Source: Nonomuraea cavernae
Lineage (GTDB): Bacteria; Actinomycetota; Actinomycetes; Streptosporangiales; Streptosporangiaceae
Reading direction: 5' to 3'
DNA: 64,000 bases
Assembly: GCF_014646355.1 (NCBI RefSeq)
Contig: NZ_BMNH01000019.1
Coordinates: 2,126 to 66,125 of the forward strand
Shown here: positions 26,598 to 36,437 of the stretch, piece by piece
Layout: every line of letters begins with the position of its first letter
Numbering within the stretch: the stretch's first letter is position 1
The notes under the pieces: generated by a model
What the model was told of the DNA's origin: nothing
Databases searched by the model: none
The model's input: the letters and a program-made list of their open reading frames with translations, nothing else
Made by a program: the position numbers and the translations under genes

Positions 26598-28523
26598 GTG
26601 GTGAGATCAGCGGGCAGCTCCCTGAGTTTCCGGCCCAGGCCAGGATCGATCCCCGATTCGCCGGGGGTCTACCGGTTCCGGGACGGGCACGGTCGCGTGA
26701 TCTACGTCGGCAAGGCCAAGAGCCTCCGGCAGCGGCTCAACTCCTACTTCACCGACATCAGCGCGCTCCACCCGCGCACCCAGTCGATGCTCAACACCGC
26801 GACCGGGGTCGACTGGACCGTCGTGGGCACCGAGGTCGAGGCGCTGCAGCTCGAATACTCCTGGATCAAGGAGTTCGACCCCCGCTTCAACGTCAAATAC
26901 CGCGACGACAAGTCCTACCCCTACCTCGCGGTCACGATGGGCGAGGACTTCCCGCGCGTGCAGGTGATGCGCGGTGCCAAGCGCAAGGGCACCCGCTACT
27001 TCGGCCCCTACTCCCACGCCTGGGCCATCCGCGAGACCGTCGACCTGCTGCTGCGTGTCTTCCCGGTCCGCACGTGCAGCGCCGGGGTGTTCAAGCGGGC
27101 GGGCCAGATCGGCCGGCCGTGCCTGCTGGGCTACATCGACAAGTGCTCCGCGCCCTGCGTCGGCAGGGTCACCCCCGAGGAGCACCGCGCTCTCGCCGAG
27201 GACTTCTGCGACTTCATGGCCGGCAACACGAGCCGCTTCATCCGGCGGCTCGAGAAGGAGATGCGCGAGGCCGCGAGCGAGCAGGAGTACGAACGGGCCG
27301 CCCGGCTGCGCGACGACATCCAGGCACTGCAGCGGGCCCTTGAGAAGCAGGCCGTCGTGCTCGGCGAGGCCACCGACGCCGACGTGATCGCGCTCGCCGA
27401 GGATCCTCTGGAAGCCGCGGTCCAGGTCTTCTACGTGCGCGGCGGCCGCATCCGCGGCCAGCGCGGCTGGGTCGTCGACAAGGTCGAGGAGGCTTCGCCC
27501 GGCGAGCTGGTCGAGCAGTTCCTGCTGCAGATGTACGCCGAGGCCAGCCCCGAGTCGATGCCCCGCGAGGTGCTCGTGGCCGCGCTGCCGCCCGACGCCG
27601 AGGCGGTCACCGAGCTGCTGTCCGAGCAGCGCCGGGCCCGGGTCGAGGTGCGGGTGCCGCAGCGCGGCGACAAGAAGGCGCTGATGGAGACCGTCGAGCG
27701 CAACGCCAAGGAGTCGCTCGCCCAGCACAAGATCCGCCGGGCCGGCGACCTGACGACGCGCAGCAAGGCGTTGCAGGAGATCGCCGACGCGCTCGACCTC
27801 GACCAGGCGCCGCTGCGCGTCGAGTGCTACGACGTCTCCCATCTCCAGGGCGAGAACGTCGTGGCGTCGATGGTGGTCTTCGAGGACGGCCTGGCCCGCA
27901 AGAGCGAATACCGGCGCTTCGCCGTCAAGACCAAGGAAGGCGACGTCGCCTCGATCCACGAGGTGATCATGCGGCGGTTCCGGCGTTACCTGGAGGAGCG
28001 CTCCGCCACGGGCGAGCTGGCCCCCGACGACGACGCCCACAGCCCCATCGACCCCGAGACGGGCAAGCCTCGCAAGTTCGCCTACCCGCCCAACCTCGTC
28101 GTGGTCGACGGCGCGGGCCCGCAGGCGGCCGCCGCCCAGCGCGCGCTCGACGAGCTGGGCATCGACGACGTCGCGGTCTGCGGCCTGGCCAAACGGCTGG
28201 AGGAGGTGTGGCTGCCCGGCGACGACCAGCCGGTCATCATGCCCCGGTCAAGCGAGGGCCTCTACCTGTTGCAGCGGGTCAGGGACGAGGCGCACCGGTT
28301 CGCCATCACCTACCATCGTTCCAAGAGGTCAAAGACCGTCAAGGAGAGCGCGCTCGACAGCGTGCCGGGTCTCGGCCCGGCGCGGCGACAGGCGCTGCTC
28401 AGGCACTTCGGCTCTGTGAAGAAGCTGCGCGAGGCCACCGTCGCCGAGATCTGCCAGGTCCCCGGCATCGGCCCGTCGACCGCCGAGGTGATCGCGTCAA
28501 CGCTGAAGGGGGAGTCATCGTGA
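26598..28523 (+). CDS. uvrC: Excinuclease ABC subunit C
   Basis: 641 aa. GIY-YIG nuclease at the N-terminus (PGVYRFRDGHGRVIYVGKAK), UVR coiled coil (LRDDIQALQRALEKQ region), RNase H-like endonuclease (VECYDVSHLQGENVVASMVVF, written with D and H of the active site) and a C-terminal helix-hairpin-helix (VPGLGPARRQALLRHFGS). Makes both incisions in nucleotide excision repair. GTG 26598 or 26601 is the start; the promoter position favours 26598, without a leader. First gene of the conserved uvrC-rapZ-yvcK-whiA set. Confidence 0.96.
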   Translation: MVRSAGSSLSFRPRPGSIPDSPGVYRFRDGHGRVIYVGKAKSLRQRLNSYFTDISALHPRTQSMLNTATGVDWTVVGTEVEALQLEYSWIKEFDPRFNVKYRDDKSYPYLAVTMGEDFPRVQVMRGAKRKGTRYFGPYSHAWAIRETVDLLLRVFPVRTCSAGVFKRAGQIGRPCLLGYIDKCSAPCVGRVTPEEHRALAEDFCDFMAGNTSRFIRRLEKEMREAASEQEYERAARLRDDIQALQRALEKQAVVLGEATDADVIALAEDPLEAAVQVFYVRGGRIRGQRGWVVDKVEEASPGELVEQFLLQMYAEASPESMPREVLVAALPPDAEAVTELLSEQRRARVEVRVPQRGDKKALMETVERNAKESLAQHKIRRAGDLTTRSKALQEIADALDLDQAPLRVECYDVSHLQGENVVASMVVFEDGLARKSEYRRFAVKTKEGDVASIHEVIMRRFRRYLEERSATGELAPDDDAHSPIDPETGKPRKFAYPPNLVVVDGAGPQAAAAQRALDELGIDDVAVCGLAKRLEEVWLPGDDQPVIMPRSSEGLYLLQRVRDEAHRFAITYHRSKRSKTVKESALDSVPGLGPARRQALLRHFGSVKKLREATVAEICQVPGIGPSTAEVIASTLKGESS

Positions 28524-28595
28524 GCACCCCGCCACCGCGACGGAGCGCTGCCACCGAGCGGCCGAGCGGAGTTCGGCAATGAGCAGGAGTGAGCA

Positions 28596-29462
28596 ATGAG
28601 CATGGAGCCGGCGTTCGTCATCGTCACCGGCATGTCGGGTGCGGGCCGCAGCACCGCGGCCAAGGCCCTGGAGGACCTCGGCTGGTTCGTCATCGACAAC
28701 CTGCCGCCGGGGCTGCTGTTCGCCATGGCCGAGGAGGCGGGCAGGGTCAAGCTGGCCGCCGACAAGGTGGCCGCGGTGGTCGACGTGCGCAGCCTGGCCT
28801 TCACCACCGACCTCAACGCCGCCATCGAAGAGCTCGAGGCCCGGGGCGTGCGGGTGCGCGTGGTGTTCCTCGAGGCCAGCGACGAGGAGCTGGTGCGCCG
28901 CTTCGAGAACGTCCGCCGCCCGCACCCGCTGCAGGGCGAGGGCAGGCTGGTCGACGGCATCACCCGCGAGCGCGGCATCCTGCGCGAGGTGCGGGCCAAC
29001 GCCGACCTGGTCATCGACACCTCCTCGCACAACGTGCACGAGCTGCGCAACAAGATCGTCAACTTCTTCGGCGGTGACGACCGCCCGGGACTGCGGGTCA
29101 ACGTGGTCTCGTTCGGGTTCAAGTACGGCCTGCCGGTCGACGCCGACCTCGTCGTCGACTGCCGCTTCCTGCCCAACCCGCACTGGGTGCCGGAGCTGCG
29201 GCCGATGAGCGGTCTCGACGCGCCCGTCCGCGACTACGTGCTCGGCCAGCCCGGGGCCAAGGAGTTCCTCGACGCCTACGAGGAGGTCCTGCGGGTGGTC
29301 GCGACCGGCTACGCCCGCGAGGGCAAGAGCTACGCGACGCTGGCCGTGGGATGCACGGGCGGCAAGCACCGCAGCGTGGCCATGGCCGAGCAGGTCGCCG
29401 GCCGGCTGCGTGACCGCGGCATGGAGGTCCAGGTGAGTCACCGGGATGTGGGCCGGGAGTGA
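28596..29462 (+). CDS. rapZ: RapZ-family nucleotide-binding protein
   Basis: 288 aa. P-loop TGMSGAGRSTAAKALEDLGW, with Arg where the canonical Walker A has Lys (usual in actinobacterial members). The C-terminal domain has the conserved GCTGGKHRSVAMAE. RapZ in enterobacteria controls glmZ/glmY RNA decay; the role in actinomycetes is unclear. AGGAG 6 nt before ATG 28596. The stop overlaps yvcK by 4 nt. Confidence 0.92.
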   Translation: MSMEPAFVIVTGMSGAGRSTAAKALEDLGWFVIDNLPPGLLFAMAEEAGRVKLAADKVAAVVDVRSLAFTTDLNAAIEELEARGVRVRVVFLEASDEELVRRFENVRRPHPLQGEGRLVDGITRERGILREVRANADLVIDTSSHNVHELRNKIVNFFGGDDRPGLRVNVVSFGFKYGLPVDADLVVDCRFLPNPHWVPELRPMSGLDAPVRDYVLGQPGAKEFLDAYEEVLRVVATGYAREGKSYATLAVGCTGGKHRSVAMAEQVAGRLRDRGMEVQVSHRDVGRE

Positions 29463-30553
29463 CCGATGACAGCGAAGGCTCAGGCGCCGCGAATGCCTCC
29501 GAGGCGTCCGAGGGCCCGGTCCCGGCTTATCCCCTCCGGCCCTCCACGGCGCACGTCCCCGTAAGCGGCGCGCAGGCGGACGGCGGCACCGGGAGCGCGG
29601 CAGGGGCACCGCGCTCTGCAGATCGGGCGCCGCGGGTCGTGGCGCTCGGCGGCGGGCACGGGCTGCACGCCTCGCTGTCCGCGCTCCGGTCGGTGACCGA
29701 CGCGCTCACCGCTGTGGTGACCGTGGCCGACGACGGAGGGTCCAGCGGCAGGCTCAGGCGGGAGCTCGGCGTGCTGCCGCCCGGCGACCTGAGAATGGCC
29801 CTGGCCGCGCTCTGCGGCGACGACGAGTGGGGCGTCACCTGGAGCGAGGTGGTCCAGCACCGCTTCCGCAGCGAGGGCGACCTGCACGGGCACGCCGTCG
29901 GCAATCTGCTGATCGTGGCGCTGTGGGAGCTGCTCGGCGACCCCGTGCAGGGGCTCGACTGGGTGGGGCGGCTGCTCGGCGCGCGGGGCAGGGTGCTGCC
30001 GATGGCCTCGGTGCCGCTCGACATCGTGGCCGAGGTGGAGCTCGACGGCGTCATCTCCACCGTGTGCGGGCAGGTGGCCTGCGCGCTCACCCCTGGCCGG
30101 GTGCAGGCGATCTCGCTCGTCCCGGAGGACCCGCCCGCCTGTCCCGAGGCCGTGGAGGCGATCCTGCGGGCCGACTGGGTGGTGTTCGGCCCCGGATCGT
30201 GGTTCACCAGCGTGCTGCCGCACCTCAAGGTGCCCGAGCTGGCCAGGGCGCTGCACGAGACCCGGGCCAGGCGGCTCGTCACGCTGAACCTCGCTCCGCA
30301 GGCCGGCGAGACCGACGATTTCTCGCCCCAGCAGCATCTGGAGGTGCTCAGACAGCACGCTCCCGACCTCGCGGTGGACATCGTGCTCGCCGACACCGGC
30401 GTGGTCGACGACCCCGGCGCGCTGGACAAAGCAGCCGCCGCGCTCGGCGGGCGGCTCGTCATGGCCGACGTGGCCGCCTCCGATGGTTCGCCCCGGCACG
30501 ACCCACGACGTCTTGCCTCCGTCCTTGACGAGATTTTCCTCCAGAAGCGTTGA
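29459..30553 (+). CDS. yvcK: YvcK/CofD-like gluconeogenesis factor
   Basis: 364 aa. After a variable Ser/Pro-rich ~50-residue N-terminus comes the Rossmann-like core: VVALGGGHGLHASLSALR, VTVADDGGSSGRLRRELG and PPGDLRMALAAL. YvcK/CuvA proteins bind UDP-sugars and link carbon status to cell-wall synthesis in Bacillus and Mycobacterium. GTG 29459 is coupled to rapZ (GTGA). Confidence 0.92.
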   Translation: MTDDSEGSGAANASEASEGPVPAYPLRPSTAHVPVSGAQADGGTGSAAGAPRSADRAPRVVALGGGHGLHASLSALRSVTDALTAVVTVADDGGSSGRLRRELGVLPPGDLRMALAALCGDDEWGVTWSEVVQHRFRSEGDLHGHAVGNLLIVALWELLGDPVQGLDWVGRLLGARGRVLPMASVPLDIVAEVELDGVISTVCGQVACALTPGRVQAISLVPEDPPACPEAVEAILRADWVVFGPGSWFTSVLPHLKVPELARALHETRARRLVTLNLAPQAGETDDFSPQQHLEVLRQHAPDLAVDIVLADTGVVDDPGALDKAAAALGGRLVMADVAASDGSPRHDPRRLASVLDEIFLQKR

Positions 30554-30622
30554 TCCTGGTCGGCGGGGCTTGAAGGTACGAGAGACTGGGAGCCGGTCTG
30601 AATGGGGGAGGACTAAACGCTT

Positions 30623-31603
30623 ATGGCGATGACGGGTGTGGTCAAGGACGAGCTGAGCCGACTGCCGGTGCTGAAGCCCTGCTGCCGAAAGGCCGAGGTC
30701 TCCACGCTGCTGCGGTTCGCCAGCGGCCTGCACCTGGTGGGCGGGCGCATCGTGATCGAGGCGGAGCTCGACACCAATGCCACCGCGCGGCGGCTGATCA
30801 AGGACATCAGCGAGGTGTTCGGTCACAAGGCGGAGGTGCTGGTGCTGGCGCCCGCCGGGTTGCGCAAGGGCTCTCGCTACGTCGTACGCGTCTACCGCGA
30901 CGGTGAGGCGCTGGCCCGGCAGACGGGCCTGATCGACAACCACGGGCGGCCCGTGCGCGGGCTGCCCCGCCAGGTCGTGGCGGGCGCCTCCTGCGACGCC
31001 GAGGCCGCCTGGCGGGGGGCGTTCCTGGCGCACGGGTCGCTCACCGAGCCGGGCCGCTCGATGTCGCTCGAGGTCACCTGCCCGGGGCCGGAGGCGGCGC
31101 TGGCGCTCGTGGGGTCGGCGCGGCGGCTGAAGATCCATGCCAAGGCCCGTGAGGTGCGCGGTGTCGACCGGGTCGTGGTGCGCGACGGCGACGCGATCAG
31201 CGCGCTGCTGACCAGGCTGGGGGCGCACGACAGCGTGCTCGCCTGGGAGGAGCGCCGGATGCGCCGGGAGGTCCGGGCGACGGCCAACCGGCTGGCCAAC
31301 TTCGACGACGCCAACCTGCGGCGCTCGGCGCGGGCCGCGGTGGCGGCGGGCGCCCGGGTGCAGCGGGCGCTGGAGATCCTCGGCAACGAGGCGCCGGAGC
31401 ACCTGGTGGTGGCCGGGCGGCTGCGGGTCGAGCACAAGCAGGCGTCCCTGGAGGAGCTGGGGCAGATCGCCGATCCGCCGCTGACCAAGGACGCCATCGC
31501 GGGCCGCATCCGCAGGTTGCTGGCCATGGCCGACAAGCGCGCCTCCGACCTGGGCGTCCCCAACACCGAGGCCAACCTCACCGTGGACATGCTGGCCCCC
31601 TGA
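30623..31603 (+). CDS. whiA: Sporulation regulator WhiA
   Basis: 326 aa. N-terminal LAGLIDADG-like fold (CCRKAEVSTLLRFASGLHLV) and C-terminal helix-turn-helix (ELGQIADPPLTKDAIAGRIRR). WhiA works with WhiB to switch aerial hyphae to sporulation division in Streptomyces. ATG 30623 with GGGGGAGG upstream; MAMT... is the common family start. End of the uvrC-rapZ-yvcK-whiA unit. Confidence 0.95.
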   Translation: MAMTGVVKDELSRLPVLKPCCRKAEVSTLLRFASGLHLVGGRIVIEAELDTNATARRLIKDISEVFGHKAEVLVLAPAGLRKGSRYVVRVYRDGEALARQTGLIDNHGRPVRGLPRQVVAGASCDAEAAWRGAFLAHGSLTEPGRSMSLEVTCPGPEAALALVGSARRLKIHAKAREVRGVDRVVVRDGDAISALLTRLGAHDSVLAWEERRMRREVRATANRLANFDDANLRRSARAAVAAGARVQRALEILGNEAPEHLVVAGRLRVEHKQASLEELGQIADPPLTKDAIAGRIRRLLAMADKRASDLGVPNTEANLTVDMLAP

Positions 31604-31746
31604 CGGCCTCCGCCGCGAGGCACGCCGCGGCTCCGCCGCCGGGTGTGGCCGAGGGGCCGTCTCCGGGTGCGGCGGTCGCGTGACCTGGGACGGAGGTGGC
31701 GCTCCTGTGATCCCGGGACCGGCGGGCCGTGGCGCTGAGCGGCGGA

Positions 31747-32394
31747 TCAGTCGTGGGACGGCTTCCTGGGAGTGAACAGGTCACCCGCCGGCGGGGCCGG
31801 CGTGCCGGCGGACTGGGCCGGCTCGAAGGGAGCCCGATACTCCGGCTCGGGCTGAGCCTCCGTGGGCTCGTCCTTGGTGGCGTTGCCGGCCGCTGCCCGG
31901 GCGCCGCGGCGCATGCGCAGCGCGCGGGCGAGCACGAGGGCGAACGCGGGGATCGCCGCGACCGGCAGGGGCACCCATGGCTCCCACGAGGTCGCGAACG
32001 CCCTCCAGATGGTCTGCGCCACATAGGGCAGGCCGTCCAGGAAGTCGTCGACGGTCAGCGTGAGCGGATCGGCCCGGCCCCCACCGAGCGTCAGGTGGCC
32101 GTACGGCGCGGATCCGCCGATCCAGCCCAGCGGCACGGCCGCCGTCGCGTACAGCGCCGCGGCCCAGGGCAGCGCCAGGCTGCGCGCCCTGACCAGGCGG
32201 ATCGCCCAGCCGACCAGCAGGCCGGCGACGAGCGCGAGCGCGGACATCAGCGGGACGCCGCCGCCGTAGGTGCGCGCGAACACCGGCAGGTAGTCCCAGA
32301 ACACGAGGACCGCCCCGAGCCCGACCGCGCAGACGAGCATCGCGATAAAACCCATGACCAGGCCAGACAGCAGGCCGGACCGGCGTTGTGACAT
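31747..32394 (-). CDS. Hypothetical membrane protein
   Basis: 215 aa. Four hydrophobic segments at about 8-33, 45-68, 75-97 and 140-160, then a cytoplasmic-looking charged, Pro/Glu-rich tail of ~50 residues. No motif recognised. It converges on whiA (143 bp between stops, no clear hairpin) and is divergent from gap. Confidence 0.7.
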   Translation of the reverse strand: MSQRRSGLLSGLVMGFIAMLVCAVGLGAVLVFWDYLPVFARTYGGGVPLMSALALVAGLLVGWAIRLVRARSLALPWAAALYATAAVPLGWIGGSAPYGHLTLGGGRADPLTLTVDDFLDGLPYVAQTIWRAFATSWEPWVPLPVAAIPAFALVLARALRMRRGARAAAGNATKDEPTEAQPEPEYRAPFEPAQSAGTPAPPAGDLFTPRKPSHD

Positions 32395-32579
32395 CTCAGC
32401 CCCCCAGAGAATGCCGGAATTTACTCTGATGAGTCGGGCACTTTACTCGAAGCTCACAAATTGCGCTTGCGGAACCGCCGTTCACACACCGGGGGTGCAC
32501 GTGGTCTAAACCAATTACGGTCCGATAGGGTTCATGGTTGAGGATTAGCCCGCCATCATGCACGAGGAGATCGGTTTCC

Positions 32580-33584
<1,005 letters not shown>

Positions 33585-33644
33585 CACGGCAGCCGCAGCC
33601 GCGGGCAGCGGCGCACCACGACGGGGACGCACGAAGGAGCACAG

Positions 33645-34832
33645 TTGCGCACGCTTGACGATCTCGACGTGAAAGGGCGGCGCGTGCTCGTGCGCGCCGA
33701 CCTCAACGTCCCCCTCGACGGTGAGACGATCACCGACGACGGGCGCATCCGCGCGTCGGTGCCGACGATCCGGACCCTGGTGGACCGGGGCGCGAAGGTC
33801 ATCGTCTGCGCTCATCTGGGCCGTCCCAAGGGCCAGGTGAAGCCCGAGTTCTCGCTGCGGCCGGTGGCCGGGCGCCTGGGCGAGCTGCTCGGCCAGGCGG
33901 TGGCCTTCGCCACTGACGTGGTCGGCCCGAGCGCCCAGGGCGTCGCGGAGGAGCTCCAGGAGGGCCAGGTCGCCCTGCTGGAGAACCTCAGGTACGAGCC
34001 CGGCGAGGAGTCCAAGGACGACGCGACGCGCCAGGCCTTCGCCGAGCGGCTGGCGGGGCTCGCCGAGCTCTACGTCGGCGACGGGTTCGGGGCGGTGCAC
34101 CGCAAGCACGCCAGCGTCTACGACGTGCCCCGGCTGCTGCCGCACGCGGCGGGCGGGCTGGTCGTGGCCGAGGTCGAGGTGCTGCGCAGGCTCACCGAGG
34201 CCACCGAACGGCCCTACGTGGTCGTGCTCGGCGGCGCGAAGGTGTCCGACAAGCTCGGCGTCATCGCCAACCTGCTGACCAAGGTCGACCGGCTGCTCGT
34301 CGGCGGTGGCATGGCCTACACCTTCCTCAAGGCCCAGGGCCACGAGGTCGGCGGCTCGCTGCTCCAGGAGGACCAGCTCGACCAGGTGCGCGGCTTCCTC
34401 AACGAGGCGGCCAAGCGGGGCGTCGACCTGGTGCTGCCGCTCGACGTGCTGGCCGCCACGCACTTCGACCCGAGCGCGCCCTACGACGTGGTGGAGGCGA
34501 CCGCGATCCCGGCCGACCGGCAGGGGCTCGACATCGGGCCGAGGACACGCGAGCTGTTCGCGGGCAAGCTGGCCGACGCCCGCACCGTCTTCTGGAACGG
34601 CCCGATGGGTGTGTTCGAGTTCGACGAGTTCGCCGGCGGCACCCAGGCGGTGGCCGAGGCCCTGATCGGCTCGGAGGCGTTCACCGTCGTCGGCGGCGGC
34701 GACTCCGCGGCTGCCGTACGCAGGCTGGGCCTGCCCGAAGACGGTTTCTCCCACATCTCCACCGGTGGCGGGGCGAGCCTCGAATACCTTGAGGGCAAGA
34801 CCCTCCCCGGACTCGCCGCCCTGGAGGACTGA
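33645..34832 (+). CDS. pgk: Phosphoglycerate kinase
   Basis: 395 aa. RVLVRADLNVPLD, VIVCAHLGRPKG, and the C-terminal GGGDSAAAVRRLG and HISTGGGASLEYLEGK nucleotide-site motifs. TTG 33645 is the start, supported by GAAGGAG 6-7 nt upstream and by the conserved RTLDDLDVKG N-terminus. Makes ATP and 3-phosphoglycerate in glycolysis. Confidence 0.96.
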   Translation: MRTLDDLDVKGRRVLVRADLNVPLDGETITDDGRIRASVPTIRTLVDRGAKVIVCAHLGRPKGQVKPEFSLRPVAGRLGELLGQAVAFATDVVGPSAQGVAEELQEGQVALLENLRYEPGEESKDDATRQAFAERLAGLAELYVGDGFGAVHRKHASVYDVPRLLPHAAGGLVVAEVEVLRRLTEATERPYVVVLGGAKVSDKLGVIANLLTKVDRLLVGGGMAYTFLKAQGHEVGGSLLQEDQLDQVRGFLNEAAKRGVDLVLPLDVLAATHFDPSAPYDVVEATAIPADRQGLDIGPRTRELFAGKLADARTVFWNGPMGVFEFDEFAGGTQAVAEALIGSEAFTVVGGGDSAAAVRRLGLPEDGFSHISTGGGASLEYLEGKTLPGLAALED

Positions 34833-34833
34833 C

Positions 34834-35610
34834 GTGCGAAAGCCGCTCATCGCCGGCAACTGGAAGATGAACCTCAACCACCTTGAGGCGATCGCGCTGG
34901 TCCAGAAGCTGGCCTTCGCGTTCTCCGACAAGGACTTCGACAAGGTGGAGGTCGCGGTCCTGCCGCCCTACACCGACCTGCGCAGCGTGCAGACGCTCGT
35001 CGACGGCGACAAGCTGCGCGTCGTCTACGGCGCGCAGGACCTGTCCCAGCACGACGCGGGGGCCTACACGGGCGAGATCTCCGGCGCCATGCTGGCCAAG
35101 CTCGGCTGCACGTTCGTCGTGGTCGGCCACTCGGAGCGGCGGCAGTACCACCGCGAGGACGACGACATCGTCAACCTCAAGGTGCAGGCCGCCTACCGGC
35201 ACTCGCTCACCCCCATCCTGTGCGTGGGCGAGGGGCTGGCGGTGCGCCAGGCGGGCGAGCAGGTGGCGCACACCCTCGCCCAGCTTGAGGGCGCGCTGCG
35301 CAAGGTCTCGGCCAAGCAGGCACAGTCGATAGTGGTGGCCTACGAGCCCGTGTGGGCGATCGGCACCGGCGAGGTGGCCACCCCCGAGGACGCCCAGGAG
35401 GTCTGCGCGGCTCTGCGCGTGCGACTCGCTGAGCTGTACGACTCCGAAGTGGCCTCGGCGGTACGTATCCTTTACGGAGGATCGGTCAAGTCAGGCAACA
35501 TCGCCGGCATCATGGCTCAGCCCGATGTCGACGGCGCGCTCGTGGGCGGTGCCAGCATCGATGCCGGTGAGTTCGTGAAGATCTGCCGGTTTTCCGAAAT
35601 GCCCGGCTAA
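34834..35610 (+). CDS. tpiA: Triosephosphate isomerase
   Basis: 258 aa. LIAGNWKMN, GHSERR(Q), catalytic YEPVWAIGTG and ILYGGSVKSGN are all present. GTG 34834 begins 1 nt after the pgk stop, so translation is coupled. Third gene of gap-pgk-tpiA. Confidence 0.96.
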   Translation: MRKPLIAGNWKMNLNHLEAIALVQKLAFAFSDKDFDKVEVAVLPPYTDLRSVQTLVDGDKLRVVYGAQDLSQHDAGAYTGEISGAMLAKLGCTFVVVGHSERRQYHREDDDIVNLKVQAAYRHSLTPILCVGEGLAVRQAGEQVAHTLAQLEGALRKVSAKQAQSIVVAYEPVWAIGTGEVATPEDAQEVCAALRVRLAELYDSEVASAVRILYGGSVKSGNIAGIMAQPDVDGALVGGASIDAGEFVKICRFSEMPG

Positions 35611-35633
35611 CTGAGCCGTTCGGAGGGTGCGAC

Positions 35634-35660
35634 TTGACAGCAGGCCGTACCCTCTAGAAG
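35634..35660 (+). promoter_or_regulatory. Candidate vegetative promoter before secG
   Basis: A perfect TTGACA (35634-35639) with TAGAAG (35655-35660) after a short 15-nt spacer, inside the 99-nt tpiA-secG gap. It would give secG its own transcript besides read-through from gap. Confidence 0.5.
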
Positions 35661-35709
35661 CAAGTTTGAATCGTCGCGCGTAACAGAGCATTGAAGGAAC
35701 AGGCATACC

Positions 35710-35940
35710 GTGGAACTCGGAATCTCCATCGCCCTCATCCTGGCGAGCCTTCTCATGATCCTGCTCGTCCTGCTCCACAAGGGCAAGGGGGGCGGCCTGT
35801 CTGACATGTTCGGCGGTGGCTTCTCGTCGAACTTCGGAGGTTCCTCCGTGGTGGAGCGCAACCTCGACCGGCTGACGGTCATCACGGGCGTGATCTGGTT
35901 CATCTGCATCGTGGCTCTCGGTCTGCTCGTGAGGCCCTGA
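35710..35940 (+). CDS. secG: Preprotein translocase subunit SecG
   Basis: 76 aa with two membrane helices (about 1-20 and 52-74) joined by a Gly/Phe-rich loop (GGGLSDMFGGGFSSNFGGSS) typical of SecG. Accessory subunit of the SecYEG channel. GTG 35710 with GAAGGAAC upstream. The gap-pgk-tpi-secG order is conserved in actinobacteria. Confidence 0.95.
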   Translation: MELGISIALILASLLMILLVLLHKGKGGGLSDMFGGGFSSNFGGSSVVERNLDRLTVITGVIWFICIVALGLLVRP

Positions 35941-35968
35941 GCCGTCTGACGCGTGACAGTGATTCTCT

Positions 35969-35985
35969 CCCCGCCCCATGCGGGG
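35969..35985 (+). terminator. Short hairpin between secG and rbpA
   Basis: CCCCGC (35969-35974) pairs with GCGGGG (35980-35985) around a 5-nt loop, just upstream of the rbpA ribosome site. Possible terminator or attenuator. Confidence 0.4.
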
Positions 35986-36007
35986 CGATCAAGCGAGGAG
36001 TTCATCC

Positions 36008-36352
36008 GTGGGTAGTGGCAACGCGATCCGTGGCAGCCGTGTCGGCGCCGGCCCGATGGGGGAGGCCGAGCGCGGCGAGGCAGCTCCGAGAGTGCGGGTC
36101 TCGTTCTGGTGCGCCAACATGCATGAGACGCGCCCCAGTTTCGCGAGTGACGCGGCGGTTCCCGAGATGTGGGACTGCCCGCGTTGCGGCCTCCCGGCCG
36201 GACAGGACGAGCAGGCCCCGCCTGCCCCGCCCAAGAACGAGCCGTACAAGACGCACCTGGCGTATGTGAAGGAGCGCAGGAGCGACAAGGACGGCAAGGC
36301 GATCCTCGAGGAGGCCCTCGAGCGCCTGCGCAACACCAAGTCCCCCTGGTAG
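36008..36352 (+). CDS. rbpA: RNA polymerase-binding protein RbpA
   Basis: 114 aa. The N-terminus GNAIRGSRVGAGPMGEAERGE and the zinc-like core (C/H in FWCANMHETRPSFAS and WDCPRCGLPAG), followed by the basic linker and C-terminal sigma-interacting helix, are diagnostic. RbpA stabilises sigma-A/HrdB holoenzyme open complexes and is specific to actinobacteria. GTG 36008 with GAGGAG upstream. Confidence 0.96.
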   Translation: MGSGNAIRGSRVGAGPMGEAERGEAAPRVRVSFWCANMHETRPSFASDAAVPEMWDCPRCGLPAGQDEQAPPAPPKNEPYKTHLAYVKERRSDKDGKAILEEALERLRNTKSPW

Positions 36353-36377
36353 GCGAGTCCTCCCGGCAGGACGGTCG

Positions 36378-36405
36378 AAAGGCCCCGGCAGCTGCCGGGG
36401 CCTTT
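36378..36405. terminator. Bidirectional terminator
   Basis: Perfect palindrome with 11-bp arms (36381-36402) flanked by AAA and TTT, so that either strand reads as GC stem plus U-run. It separates the convergent rbpA and amidohydrolase genes. Confidence 0.85.
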
Positions 36406-36437
36406 CGCGTGGAGCGGTCCGGTCGCGGGCGGGTACG

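Noticed and set aside
31604..31746. Small genes or terminator between whiA and the membrane protein
   Set aside because: No frame with ribosome site or good composition, and no clear stem.
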